Source: Alloacidobacterium dinghuense
GTDB taxonomy: Bacteria > Acidobacteriota > Terriglobia > Terriglobales > Acidobacteriaceae
DNA: 64,000 bases
Assembly (NCBI RefSeq): GCF_014274465.1
Contig: NZ_CP060394.1
Span: forward strand, 4,526,001 to 4,590,000
Reading direction: 5' to 3'
Positions within the stretch are counted from its first letter, which is position 1; each line of letters opens with the position of its first letter. Shown here in pieces: positions 44,730 through 54,291 of this stretch. Under the pieces are notes generated by a model that saw only the letters and a program-made list of their open reading frames with translations, did not search any database and was not told the DNA's origin. Position numbers and translations under genes: made by a program.

Positions 44730-44745
44730 CTGTTAGTTCTGCCAG
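44730..44745. promoter_or_regulatory. Inverted-repeat motif, proximal site of the porin/glsA operon
   Basis: CTGTTAGTTCTGCCAG (reverse complement CTGGCAGAACTAACAG). Very close to the site at 44919 (CTAGCAGAACTGACAG), sharing GCAGAACT and ACAG. About 56 bases before the porin start. Confidence 0.45.
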
Positions 44746-44918
44746 AGCTTCAGGAACAACCAAATGGAGACAGCGCGAAATCGCGATAGCTTCCGCGCAG
44801 CACAAACCGGAGTGATTTGCGCGCAGCACGCAGCGGTGTGGAAGAGCCAAACTGAAAGACGACCCGATTTACAAAGACCTTCTGCGAAAGAACGGATGCT
44901 TGCGCCTTTCGGCAAAGA

Positions 44919-44934
44919 CTAGCAGAACTGACAG
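44919..44934. promoter_or_regulatory. Inverted-repeat motif, distal site of the porin/glsA operon
   Basis: CTAGCAGAACTGACAG; the right half also forms the 13-base palindrome GAACTGACAGTTC with the following bases. About 245 bases before the porin start and 365 before pta. Confidence 0.45.
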
Positions 44935-45298
44935 TTCTCGAACGATGCGAGCGTCTGCAATAGTCGTTCTGTCGTTCTACATATAACGGAGACGCCGTTA
45001 CAATGCGACACTCCGAAGTTATGACTACGGGTTTGCATCACCGGTGCTTGATATTTCTTCTTTCGCCATCCCGAATGTAGAGCACGCGATTACCTTACAC
45101 ATTCTTCTGCAAGTGGCTTGTAGGTAGAGTCATTAAAGCAGCCGAGGTGGCATGACTCGGGGTGCTCGAGCCGGGAAAACGCGATAGAGAATTGCCAGGC
45201 TGAAGTTGGAGTGGGGTCTTCTATGGGCGCTGCGATGATCGCACAAGCCATGGGCGCGAAGCCGAAGGGCCCCCTCACAAAGGGCATAGGAGGTAGGA

Positions 45299-46231
45299 GT
45301 GAGTCAACAAACCGGAACTGGCAAGTATGAACAAATGTTGACGAAATGCAAGAACCTGAAGCCGGTTCCAACCGCAGTAGTGCACCCTTGCGAGGAGTCA
45401 GCACTATCAGGCGCGATTGAGGCAGCGAATCTGGGACTGATCTTTCCAATCCTGATCGGTCCTCGCGACAAGATCGAAGCGACCGCTAAATCCACAGGGA
45501 TTGACATCAGCAAGCATCAAATCGTGGATACTCCGCACAGCCATGCGTCGGCGACAAAGGCGGTCGAATTAGTTCGCGAGGCCCAGGCGGCACTTCTGAT
45601 GAAAGGCAGCCTGCACACCGACGAGCTAATGTCTGCGGTGGTTTCGCGCGAGGGAGGCCTCCGCACCGCGCGTCGCATCAGCCACGTGTTTGTTATGGAT
45701 GTTCCTACATATCACAAGGTGCTGTTCGTTACGGATGGAGCGATCAACATTGCACCCACACTGGAAGACAAGGCGGACATTTGTCAGAACGCAATTGATC
45801 TCATCATCGCGCTTGGACTCAAGAAGCCCAAGGTCGCAATCTTGTCCGCAGTCGAAACCGTGACTTCTAAAATGCCGGCCACCATCGACGCCGCTGCACT
45901 CTGCAAGATGGCGGAGCGGGGACAGATCACGGGCGCGATTCTGGATGGTCCGCTTGCGTTCGACAACGCAATCAGCAAGCGGGCGGCGGAGACCAAAGGG
46001 ATCCGCTCTCTTGTCGCAGGTGATCCGGACATCCTTCTGGCGCCCGACCTTGAAGCGGGAAACATTCTTGCCAAGCAACTCAGCTTCCTGGCCAATGCGG
46101 ACAGTGCCGGGTTGGTGCTGGGGGCGAGAGTCCCGATCATACTTACCAGTCGCGCCGATAGCGTACGGTCGCGGATTGCCAGCTGTGGCGTCGCCATGTT
46201 GGCGGCTCATGCGCGCCGAAAGAAGCCATAA
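45299..46231 (+). CDS. Phosphate acetyl/butyryltransferase (Pta/Ptb family)
   Basis: Protein of 310 residues; GTG start with AGGAGG just upstream. It matches the short single-domain Pta/Ptb type: TAVVHPCEESALSGAIEAANLGLIFPILIGP, LMKGSLHTDELMSAVV, HVFVMDVPTYHKVLFVTDGAINIAPTLEDKADI, ILDGPLAFDNAIS, and LVLGARVPIILTSRADSVRSRIASC. It interconverts acyl-CoA and acyl phosphate. All blocks are intact, so it is probably functional, but no acetate kinase gene is beside it. Downstream lie the ruins of pflB and pflA, so it looks like the survivor of a mixed-acid fermentation cluster. Confidence 0.92.
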   Translation: MSQQTGTGKYEQMLTKCKNLKPVPTAVVHPCEESALSGAIEAANLGLIFPILIGPRDKIEATAKSTGIDISKHQIVDTPHSHASATKAVELVREAQAALLMKGSLHTDELMSAVVSREGGLRTARRISHVFVMDVPTYHKVLFVTDGAINIAPTLEDKADICQNAIDLIIALGLKKPKVAILSAVETVTSKMPATIDAAALCKMAERGQITGAILDGPLAFDNAISKRAAETKGIRSLVAGDPDILLAPDLEAGNILAKQLSFLANADSAGLVLGARVPIILTSRADSVRSRIASCGVAMLAAHARRKKP

Positions 46232-46236
46232 GGAAC

Positions 46237-46975
46237 ACAACACACGGCCCAGGCTATATCGATCGCAAGAATGAAATCATCGTTGGCCTTCAGACCGAAG
46301 CTCCCTTGAAGCGGGCAATATGCCGAACGGCGGCTTTCGAATGGTCGAAAGCGCACTGAAGGTATACGGATATACGCCTGACCCGCAAGTTGTCGAAATA
46401 TTCTCGAAGTACCGCAGAACCCATAAATGACGGCGTCCTCGATGCTTACACAGCAGACGTGAGGCGGTGTCGCAGTTCTCATATCTTGATTGGTTTGCCA
46501 GATGCCTGCGGACGCGGTCGCATCATCGGCGACTACCGCCGCGTTGTCCTCTACGGAGTCTCCCTTCTCATCAAGCACAAGCAAGGAGAGAAGCTCAGCC
46601 TTGATTCCGCAATGTCGACCGAAAGCATCATTCGTGACCGCGAGGAACTCAGTGAACAGATTCGTGCCCTCACGAACTGAACCAGATGGCTCAAGCTACG
46701 GCTTGGATATCTCTGAGCCTGCTCGTAGCGCACGCGAGGCTGTGCAATGGCTGTACTTCGTATACTTGGCCGCGGTGAAAGAACAAAAACGGTGCAGCCA
46801 TTTCCCTTGGCAGCACATCAACCTTCCTTGATATCTACTTCGAAAGCGATCTTGCCTCAGGCGCAATTACCGAGCAACAGGCGCAGGAAATTATCGATGA
46901 CTTCTTCATTAACTACGCATTGTTCGATTTCTTCATACGCCGGAATACGATGATCTCGGGAAGGGAACGCCGGAG
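46237..46975 (+). pseudogene. pflB: Degraded pyruvate formate-lyase gene (N-terminal third)
   Basis: Pieces in different frames line up in order with E. coli PflB. They are [20 protein letters not shown] (46243 on), [102 protein letters not shown] and [11 protein letters not shown] count at least four frameshifts. The first ~75 residues are missing (similarity begins within a few bases of the pta stop) and everything after roughly residue 290 is deleted, including the active-site cysteine pair and the C-terminal glycyl radical loop. This gene is dead. Confidence 0.9.
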
Positions 46976-47731
46976 TCGGACGTGCGGTCTGCGCTTGCCG
47001 CAGGAGACATGGGGCTTTCTTCATTCATTCGCCACCGGCTCGACCGTCGATGGGCCGGGCGTTCGGGTTGTGGGATGGGCAACAGGCTACCATTGGCGAT
47101 GCCTGTATTGCCATAACCCCGATACGTGGACGATGAGCAATGGCATTCCCGTGACGGTAAATCGCGCAACTGAGGAACTCCGCAAGTATCCTCATGGACT
47201 GAAAATCCTGTTAGGAGGGTTCACATTGAGCGGCGGAGAACCTCTCCTGCAAGATCGATTCGTCGTCAAGCTGCTCACAGCCACGAAAGCGACGGGAATC
47301 CATACGGCGCTGAACACAAACGGCTCGCTCCATAAACGTCTCACCGATGCCAAGTTGGAACAGATCGACCTTGTAATTATGGATATCAAGACTTGGGATC
47401 CAGAACGCCATCGTCATCTCACGCACATGGACAATGCGCCGACCCTGGATTTCGCGCGGCGGCTGGCCGACCGCGGGAAAGCAGCCTGGTTAAGGTTTGT
47501 CCTGGTTCCCGGACTCACGGATAACGATGGCGAGATCGCGCAGATAGCGAAATTCGCCGCCAGCCTGGGCAACGTAGAGCGAGTTGACGTTTTGCCGCTT
47601 CACAAATAGGCCGATTCAAATGGAAGGAACTCAAGCTAAACTACACGCTCAACGATGTTCAGCCGCCAGGTCCCGAAGCGGTTGAACACGCATGCACTCT
47701 CTTTCGCGACGAAGGACTCAAAGCATTCTGA
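46976..47731 (+). pseudogene. pflA: Inactivated pyruvate formate-lyase activating enzyme gene
   Basis: A radical-SAM activase reading frame is recognisable throughout: [66 protein letters not shown] and [14 protein letters not shown]. Three defects are visible. A frameshift near 47012 breaks the N-terminus. The first cysteine of the CX3CX2C iron-sulfur motif is tyrosine (GYHWRCLYC). One base is missing near 47605, giving an early stop after LLPLHK; the natural C-terminus (RFKWKELKLNYTLNDVQPP) continues in another frame to the TGA at 47729-47731. It directly follows the pflB remnant. Confidence 0.88.
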
Positions 47732-47850
47732 GTTAGTGGCCCGTGGCTGAATCAGGGTCTCTGAAGGTTAGGAATTTCCTGATAGCCACGACAGCCGGCG
47801 ACAAGTATTCTCCACTATGAAGTCATAATCAATGGGAGGAACCTCTCGCG

Positions 47851-49542
47851 ATGATGAAGTTCGGCCAAGCGCGTCTCAAAGCCAGCGGTCTTCCAACAAA
47901 CGACTATGTCAGTCCCCATGCAGTCGCGGGACAACTCTTCCTGCTCCTGGCATTGACCTTGTGTTCCAACGTATCCGCTCAGAATAAGCGTAATGCGGAT
48001 TACATACGCAACTCGCAGCCGCAGCTTTTGACTTATCAGGAACTGATGGCTCTCGGTGAGCAGGAAACCGTCGATCCTGCTCTGGCGAAAAAGCTCAACA
48101 CTCTACTGACAACCCCCTTTATCAATAATGAGGCGTACTTCGCTGGAACAAAGCCTCTCCGCCCCGATCTCAAGGGCTTGGGGCCCTCGCTACGCCTCGT
48201 CGAATGGAACATCGAGAGAGGAATCTCATTCGATGAGATCAAGTTATTGCTGACCGATAAGCAAGCATTTATCGCCAAAGTACACAGCGAGGCTGCCAAC
48301 AATACGAACACCGAAAAGGCAAACGACGAGGTGCTGAGTGCGCAGATGGACGTACTTCAATCGGCAGACGTGCTCGTGCTGAATGAGCTCGATTGGGGCA
48401 TGAAGAGAAGCGGCTACCGGGCCGTGGTAAAGGATCTCGCCGATGCACTCAAGATGAATTGGGCCTATGGCGTCGAGTTTGTAGAAGTTGATCCCAAAGT
48501 GTTAGGTACCCAATCGTTCGCGAATGTGGAAAATGAGGCCGAGCGCAAGGAGTTGGACGAACTGTTCAGCACCGACAAGACGCGTTTTCTCGGGCTGCAT
48601 GGCACGGCCATTCTTTCTCGCTATCCTCTGCGGGATGTAAAGCTCGTGCCCTTCAAGTATCAGGCTTACGACTGGTACAACGGCGAGAAGAAGTATGGGT
48701 CCGTTGAGGCCGGCAAACGTAAGGGCGCTAGTCTCCTCTTCGGAGAAACAATCGTGCGCGAGGTGCGCCGCGGAGGCCGCACCAACCTCATTGCGACGAT
48801 CGATGTGCCTGATCTTCCGGGACAGCAGGTTACCATCGTTGCGACTCACCTTGAGAACCGCACCACGCCGAAAGGCCGAGTCGAAGAGGCGGATGAGCTT
48901 TTTGACATGATTCGCCCGATTCGCAATCCCGTGATCGTCGCCGGGGATATGAACACAACCGGGGAGGATGGCTCGGTTCTCAGCTTAAAATCGGCGGCGC
49001 TCAAAAAGATAAACAATCCCGCGTTTTGGGCCACACAAGGCATCAAGTACGCCACGGGAGTGGGGCTTGTCATGGACATTGCCAGTTTCGGCTTTAAGAG
49101 GACGAAGTTCCAGGGCGATCCAACAGCGTCGGGAGTTCCGTTACTGGCGGCAAATCCCGAACAGGGATTCTTCAAAGACTTGAATAAGGATCGTTTCGAT
49201 GACGGCACCCGCATCGATTTTCGCGGGGATGCGGAACTCTCGGTGAACGACCGTGAGGGAACGTTGGGCAATTCAAACGAGCGCGCCAGCAAGGGATTTG
49301 TTACAACTTTCGCATTGCCCCGAACCATGGGGGCAGTAGGAAAATTCAGGCTCGACTGGATATTTGTGAAAGGCTATTTGAAAGAGGATTCGGCGGCGGC
49401 TGACTCCTATCGCTTCGCGCCTGGCTTTGCACGCACTATGAACGAAGCGAACCAAGCACTGAACGAGCCTTTATCAGACCATGCTGCCATCAGTGTGGAT
49501 CTGCCGATCACACAGCCGGCTTTGCCATGCTCAAGAAAATGA
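47851..49542 (+). CDS. Exported endonuclease/exonuclease/phosphatase (EEP) superfamily protein
   Basis: Protein of 563 residues; ATG with GGGAGG upstream (a second ATG follows at once). A signal segment GQLFLLLALTLCSNVSAQ lies near residue 30. EEP-fold motifs are present in order: RLVEWNIERG (about 115), LVLNELDWG with the metal-binding Glu (about 175), ATHLENR (about 330), IVAGDMNTTG (about 360), LDWIFVKG and LSDHAAISVDL (about 545). The pattern keeps the catalytic Asp-Asn and Asp-His pairs, so a metal-dependent phosphodiesterase or nuclease of the periplasm or outside is likely. Substrates in this superfamily range from nucleic acids to phospholipids and inositol phosphates; none can be chosen here. 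Confidence 0.88.
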   Translation: MMKFGQARLKASGLPTNDYVSPHAVAGQLFLLLALTLCSNVSAQNKRNADYIRNSQPQLLTYQELMALGEQETVDPALAKKLNTLLTTPFINNEAYFAGTKPLRPDLKGLGPSLRLVEWNIERGISFDEIKLLLTDKQAFIAKVHSEAANNTNTEKANDEVLSAQMDVLQSADVLVLNELDWGMKRSGYRAVVKDLADALKMNWAYGVEFVEVDPKVLGTQSFANVENEAERKELDELFSTDKTRFLGLHGTAILSRYPLRDVKLVPFKYQAYDWYNGEKKYGSVEAGKRKGASLLFGETIVREVRRGGRTNLIATIDVPDLPGQQVTIVATHLENRTTPKGRVEEADELFDMIRPIRNPVIVAGDMNTTGEDGSVLSLKSAALKKINNPAFWATQGIKYATGVGLVMDIASFGFKRTKFQGDPTASGVPLLAANPEQGFFKDLNKDRFDDGTRIDFRGDAELSVNDREGTLGNSNERASKGFVTTFALPRTMGAVGKFRLDWIFVKGYLKEDSAAADSYRFAPGFARTMNEANQALNEPLSDHAAISVDLPITQPALPCSRK

Positions 49543-49836
49543 TCCTTTCGGGCTGAGCGTTCGGACCGCTATTGATTCTTCTCTTTCAGAGTTGGTCTCC
49601 GGATGGAAAGACAATCTACTTTCTCTCGGAGCGAAGAGGTTTTTTAAACGTTCGTGTCCATGCCGTTCCCACTTATTTCCTTGGGGGAGCAGTTCCCGGG
49701 ATTTTGCGAACTGAGCATCCCCCTCTTTGAGGATCTCATCACCGCGAATTACGTGCACGTCGTGGGTCTGATGACGTTGATCTTCCAGGATGGCAACAGG
49801 ACGGTCACAAATCTTTCGACGCCTGGCGGCGTGTAA

Positions 49837-50245
49837 ATGTTCACGGGTGAGTATGACGACTTGGCTACGGTCGTTGGGGGGCTCTCCGTGACCAGTACAG
49901 CGTCAGCGTCGGCTCTCTCGCGTACGAAGGTGCGGCACTCGATCAGAGAGGGAGCGCGGTCACCTCGTATCGACTTGGTGAAGCACCAGCAACCGGTTCG
50001 ACTTCCGCGAAAGATCTGCTCACAATGATAAGGCTTACGCGACTCTTCAATGCCACGGACGCTGCGAGCCCAAGTGTACCGATGGAAACGGTACGATAGC
50101 CCTCATCTCGAGGATCTTCCGGCAGGCGACTACAAAACCGTGATCCTCGAATCGCGAAACGATGAGAATCCGGACGGGGATCGTCATCGAAGTCGCAGTG
50201 CAGGCGACGAGCCTTGGGCTGAACGAGATTCGCCGCTGAAATAGC
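49837..50245 (+). pseudogene. Degenerate coding region, unknown product
   Basis: Protein-like text runs through changing frames: EYDDLATVVGGLSV, then from about 49890 to the stop at 50097-50099 DQYSVSVGSLAYEGAALDQRG and TSAKDLLTMIRLTRLFNATDA, then back to the first frame with EDLPAGDYKTVILESRNDENPDGDRHR. The order and composition suggest a former gene with at least two frameshifts. I do not recognise the family. The preceding 290 bases (49543-49836) contain nothing I can call. Confidence 0.35.
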
Positions 50246-50313
50246 GAGCCGCAACTGACAGCCAGCCCGGCTGCATCCCAAGGAACATCGCGTGGGCAAA
50301 GGCGGGCAGCTTC

Positions 50314-51918
50314 ATGAAAGAAACCGGGACGACCTTCGAGCCTCCCTCATTCGTGAAGAGACACCGCAGACGGCTGCTGTGGGTGCTGGCTATGGGTGTG
50401 CCGGTGGTTGTGGCTCTGGTAGCGGGCATTTACATCATTGATCAGCATTGGCCATATCGCTATCGCAATGTGAAACCGCTGCTTGAGCAACTACTGGCGA
50501 GCCGCATCACAGTGAGCGCGTATCACCGCACCTATTTCCCGCATCCTGGATTTGTAGCCAAGGCGCTCACATTACGGCGGAACACGGCGCCCGATCTTCC
50601 ACCGGTGGGGTCGACCGAGGACCTGATCGTTCAGGGGAGTTGGCTGGACCTGCTTCTGTTCCGGAAGCAGGTGCGGTTTGTAGATATCAAGGGTCTGCAC
50701 GTGGTCATTCCCCCGGTGGGCAGCCGGGCGATGCAGGAGGATTTTCCGCCTGGAAGCAGCGGAGACTTTGCGGGTCCGGAAACAGCGGTGGAGAAGCTGG
50801 TGATTCATGACGCGGCGCTCGACCTGACGCGCAAGAATGGCGGTCGCTACACCTATGTGATTCGTCAGCTGATCATGCGCAATGTGCGGCAGGGGCAAGC
50901 CGCTCCTTACGTTGTGGACATGCAGAATGCGTGGCCTGCGGGGCAGATCCATGCGATCGGCAGCTTCGGTCCGGTGACTCCGAAGAACCTGGGAAGGACG
51001 CAGCTATCGGGCAGGTTCACGTTCACGGGCGTCCATCTGGATCAGATCGGAGAGCTGCACGGAACGCTGGCATCGGACGGCCATTTTTCGGGCGCCCTGG
51101 CCGCGATTGAGTTGTTTGCCTCGGCGTTAACGCATGATCTGGCGGTTGAGGACGGCCAGTCGACGCCAGTCAACGGATCGGTACAGTGCACCGTGAATGG
51201 TCTCACCGGCAATGTGGTGCTCCACCGGATCGAGGTCAAAACCGGGGAGAGCACTGTAGATGCGGCAGGCACGGTCACAGGGGCGGCGAACACGCCGAAG
51301 ACAACGGATCTTGATTTGATGACCACGAAAGCGCGGGTTCAGGATCTGTTGCGCCCTTTCCTTCACCATGAGCCGCCGGTTGCGGGACCCGTGGCATTAA
51401 AAGTTCATGCGCATCTTGCGGTGCAACAGGACGGAACGGCGTTCCTTAAGAGACTGACGATGGATGGCAGCTTTGTTCTGCCCCGGGAGCGGGTAAGCGA
51501 TCCCGAGAAGGAAAACACGCTTACGAATTTCAGCGAGCGGGCGCAAGGCCTGAAGCCGCCAAAGGATGATCCTGACCCTGCGCAGGCAGATCCCGCGGCA
51601 GCGGTCCTGTCCAGCCTTGAAGGACAGGTTAAGGTTCGCGAGGGAGTGGTCTCGACGGAGCGGTTGACGTTTACCTTGCCGGGAGCCTCGGCGGATTTGA
51701 AGGGTACGTACGATCTGCGGAACGGCAACGTGCACATGCTGGGCGAGCTGAAGATGGAGTCCGACATCTCGCACGTTACGACCGGGTTCAAGTCAGTTCT
51801 GCTCAAGCCGTTGGCGCCGTTCTTCAAGAAGAAGCATGCGGGCGCGGTTGTCCCTGTTGCGGTAACGGGCGGACCGGGCAATTACAAGGTGAACCAGAAC
51901 CTGCTGCACGACAAATAG
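50314..51918 (+). CDS. AsmA-like (DUF748-type) membrane-anchored protein
   Basis: Protein of 534 residues. One N-terminal membrane helix (RLLWVLAMGVPVVVALVAGIYII, about 20-42) anchors a large beta-rich periplasmic part. Repeating layers of the AsmA type are visible: SRITVSAYHRTYFPHPGFVAKALTLRR, LIVQGSWLDLLLFRKQVRFVDIKGLHVVIP, VEKLVIHDAALDLTRK, and the C-terminal AsmA-like ERLTFTLPGASADLKGTYDLRNGNVHMLGELKM. Relatives are long bridge-like proteins now linked to lipid traffic between the inner and outer membrane; this one is short. A moderately good ribosome site (GGGCAGC) precedes the ATG. No operon partner. Confidence 0.82.
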   Translation: MKETGTTFEPPSFVKRHRRRLLWVLAMGVPVVVALVAGIYIIDQHWPYRYRNVKPLLEQLLASRITVSAYHRTYFPHPGFVAKALTLRRNTAPDLPPVGSTEDLIVQGSWLDLLLFRKQVRFVDIKGLHVVIPPVGSRAMQEDFPPGSSGDFAGPETAVEKLVIHDAALDLTRKNGGRYTYVIRQLIMRNVRQGQAAPYVVDMQNAWPAGQIHAIGSFGPVTPKNLGRTQLSGRFTFTGVHLDQIGELHGTLASDGHFSGALAAIELFASALTHDLAVEDGQSTPVNGSVQCTVNGLTGNVVLHRIEVKTGESTVDAAGTVTGAANTPKTTDLDLMTTKARVQDLLRPFLHHEPPVAGPVALKVHAHLAVQQDGTAFLKRLTMDGSFVLPRERVSDPEKENTLTNFSERAQGLKPPKDDPDPAQADPAAAVLSSLEGQVKVREGVVSTERLTFTLPGASADLKGTYDLRNGNVHMLGELKMESDISHVTTGFKSVLLKPLAPFFKKKHAGAVVPVAVTGGPGNYKVNQNLLHDK

Positions 51919-52083
51919 CGGCCCGACCGAGGTGAAAGCCCGCGGCGTCAAACATCTTCAGTGCAATCCAAGCCGGATACGCCATATCATGCCGACCGCC
52001 CAGACCATAAACAGAGGCGGCGTGAACATGTTCAACACTCTTCGCATCCTAACTTGCATACCTTGTCCTTCCGGGTGGCGAAC

Positions 52084-53261
52084 ATGCACAGGGGCAGATT
52101 TCTTACTGGTTCGGCAACAACAATCCTGGCAACCAGCAGTTCCAACCTGCTCGGGTATTCCTCCGCTAAGTCGCAGAATACCGTCACCGAAGGCAAGCAT
52201 ATTCAGAAGAGTACAGGCCAGGGCAATCATCGTGCAGCTCGCCAGATGGAAGCAGCGTTTCGTACTGCACTGGTAAAGGGCGAGGTCGGAATAATGGAGC
52301 GCAAGCGGATTCCATCATTTAAACAGGCGCTTGATGATTTTCTCTCGTGGTCTGCTCACGAGCATCAGTCACACCCGGAAACGCATCGGCGCTATCGGGT
52401 GAGCAGCGTGGCCCTGCTTCGCCATTTCAAAGACACGCCCCTGGACAAGATCACGCCAGAACATGTGGAACGCTTCAAGGCCGCCCGATCTGCGGAGAAC
52501 AAGACCGTTCGGGCTGGAAGGAACAAGAGAAAGCAGATTAGCAAGAGGCTGCGCCCAGCAACTGTGAATCGAGAATTGGCCTGCCTGAAGGCCGTTTTTA
52601 ATTACGCTATAAAGTCAGACATACCCCTCAGAAATCCGGCGAGCCGGGTGAAGTTTCTTAAAGAGCAGAATGAACAAACGCGTGTTCTTACCTACGACGA
52701 ACAAGAAAGTTATTTGAAAGCTGCAACACCACGGCTCCGCGATGTGGCAACTCTGATGCTTGAAACAGGAATGCGCCCTGAAGAGGTATTCCGCATCCGT
52801 CGAGAAAACGTCTTTCTGGCGAGTGGCTACCTTTTCAATCCCTACGGCAAGACGAAGGCGGCTCGTCGCCAGATTGCGCTCACCGGAGCAGCCAAGGAAG
52901 TTCTAATCCGCCGAATAAATGGAGCAGAGCCGTACCTGTTCCCCTGTGAAACGAATCCGACTCGCCCAGTGCCAAAAGTCAATAATGCTCATGACCGGGC
53001 TGTGAGGGATGCCAAGGTTGCGCCGTTTAGACTTTATGACCTTCGGCACACCTGGGCGACTCGCGCAGCCAGGTCCGGCATTGATCTTGTGCAATGGCAG
53101 CCATGCTGGGCCATTCCCGAATCCAAATGGTGCTCAGATACGCTCACCCGACTCAGCAGCATCAGGCACAAGCCATGCAACGCCTAGAGCGATTTGTCAG
53201 TGAACAGAGAATTGCCGTAGCAGAGCAGAAATCTCCAGCAGCGTCACATGTCATTCAGTAA
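52084..53261 (+). pseudogene. Tyrosine recombinase/integrase with frameshifted catalytic end
   Basis: A phage-type integrase is recognisable from about 52170: arm/core-binding part FKQALDDFLSWSAHEHQSHPETHRRYRVS and LDKITPEHVERFKAAR, the catalytic arginine in MLETGMRPEEVFRIRREN, and LRHTWATRAARSGIDL (HxxR). At about 53090 the frame changes: the end of the enzyme (MLGHSRIQMVLRYAHPTQQHQ, with the last His and the nucleophilic Tyr) lies one frame over and runs to a TAA at 53259-53261. The in-frame product instead ends in unrelated residues at 53187. The N-terminus is also uncertain. Without the tyrosine the protein cannot recombine DNA. It marks a region of insertions and deletions. Confidence 0.85.
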
Positions 53262-53319
53262 GCGTCTGGGGTGGTGCCCGGCCCATCTCTAGAGGTCTAT
53301 GCTTTCTATCGCGGCACCA

Positions 53320-53410
53320 TCAGAGGCGGCGCTGCACGCCTTCGACAACCACAATCGCGTCGTCGACCACGAGGCCGATTGCCAGAACCAGGCCCAGCAT
53401 CGAGAGCGCC
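53320..53410 (-). pseudogene. Inverted fragment of an RND efflux pump gene
   Basis: On the minus strand these 90 bases read ALSMLGLVLAIGLVVDDAIVVVEGVQRRL, the fourth membrane helix of RND pumps with the conserved Asp-Asp proton-relay pair, then a stop. The piece has no upstream or downstream coding continuation and points opposite to the C-terminal RND fragment that starts about 20 bases away. Confidence 0.8.
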
Positions 53411-53426
53411 TTACCGATCCAGTACG

Positions 53427-54291
53427 CAAGATCTTGGACAGTTCTATGTTCGCAACAACCAGGGTCAAAATGTACCGCTTTCCGCGCTCGCAAACTTCGA
53501 GACTCGTTACGGCCCGGAATTCACCTTGTGCTACAACGAGTATCGCTCTGCCGAAATTATCGGCAGCGCTGCGCCCGGCTACAGCTCGGAACAGGCGACA
53601 GCGGCACTGGAAGACGTGTTCAGGCAAACCATGCCCCACCAAATGGGCTTCGACTACATGGGCATGTCGTATCAAGAGCAGAAAGCGCGCCAAGGGGTAC
53701 CGGCCTGGGCAATTTTTGGCCTATCGCTGCTCTTCGTGTTTCTCGTTCTCGCTGCGATGTATGAGAGCTGGTCGCTGCCATGGAGCGTACTGCTGAGCAC
53801 TCCGGTCGCAGTATTTGGCGCGGTTGCGGCACTCTGGCTGCGTCGCGTCGTGCTCGGCTGGTTCCTGCCGCCGTACATGATTCAAATGGAAAACGATGTG
53901 TACACCCAGATCGGCCTGGTGATGCTCATCGGCCTGGGCGCGAAGAATTCCATTCTGATTGTCGCGTTCGCGAAAGAAGAGTACGAACGCGGCAAGCCCC
54001 TAATCGATGCTGCGCTGGACGGCGCAAGGCTTCGCTTTCGGCCGCTCATGATGACCGCGCTCGCCTTTATTTGTCGGGTGCGTGCCGCTCTGGATCGCAT
54101 CCGGTGCAGGCTCAATCGCACGACACATCATAGGAATGACTGTGATCGGAGGCATGCTGGCCGAGACGTTTGTCGGCAGATTCTTTGTTCCCGCGATTTT
54201 CTACGTAGTTGAGAGGTTCTCAGGCGCTGAGAAGCGGAAGTATTGCCACTCGCTCCCGCCGAAACGCCCACTCTGGGAGATTGAATCATGA
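53427..54291 (+). pseudogene. C-terminal fragment of an RND efflux pump gene, frameshifted
   Basis: Starting abruptly at FYVRNNQGQNVPLSALANFETRYGPEF, this matches roughly the last 270 residues of HAE1-type RND transporters: FDYMGMSYQEQKARQGVPAWAIFGLSLLFVFLVLAAMYESW, YTQIGLVMLIGLGAKNSILIVAFAKEEYERG, and ALDGARLRFRPLMMTALAFI. Near 54073 the frame shifts, and the remaining VPLWIASGAGSIARHIIGMTVIGGMLAETFVGRFFVPAIFYVVERF is read in another frame to the TGA at 54289-54291. The N-terminal ~770 residues are absent from the window apart from the small inverted piece. It overlaps the following outer-membrane efflux gene by ATGA, as an intact operon would. Confidence 0.9.

Larger units (their letters stand above)
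44675..45298. other. Divergent promoter region, porin/glsA and pta
   Basis: About 620 bases without a credible gene. It contains two copies of the 16-bp inverted-repeat motif (44730-44745 and 44919-44934). A short protein-like frame just before pta (about 45233-45290) could be the end of a lost gene, but is too short to call. Confidence 0.4.

Noticed and set aside
46237-47731. Sequencing errors as the cause of the broken pfl frames
   Set aside because: Large deletions, a lost Fe-S cysteine and long intact genes on both sides point to true decay.
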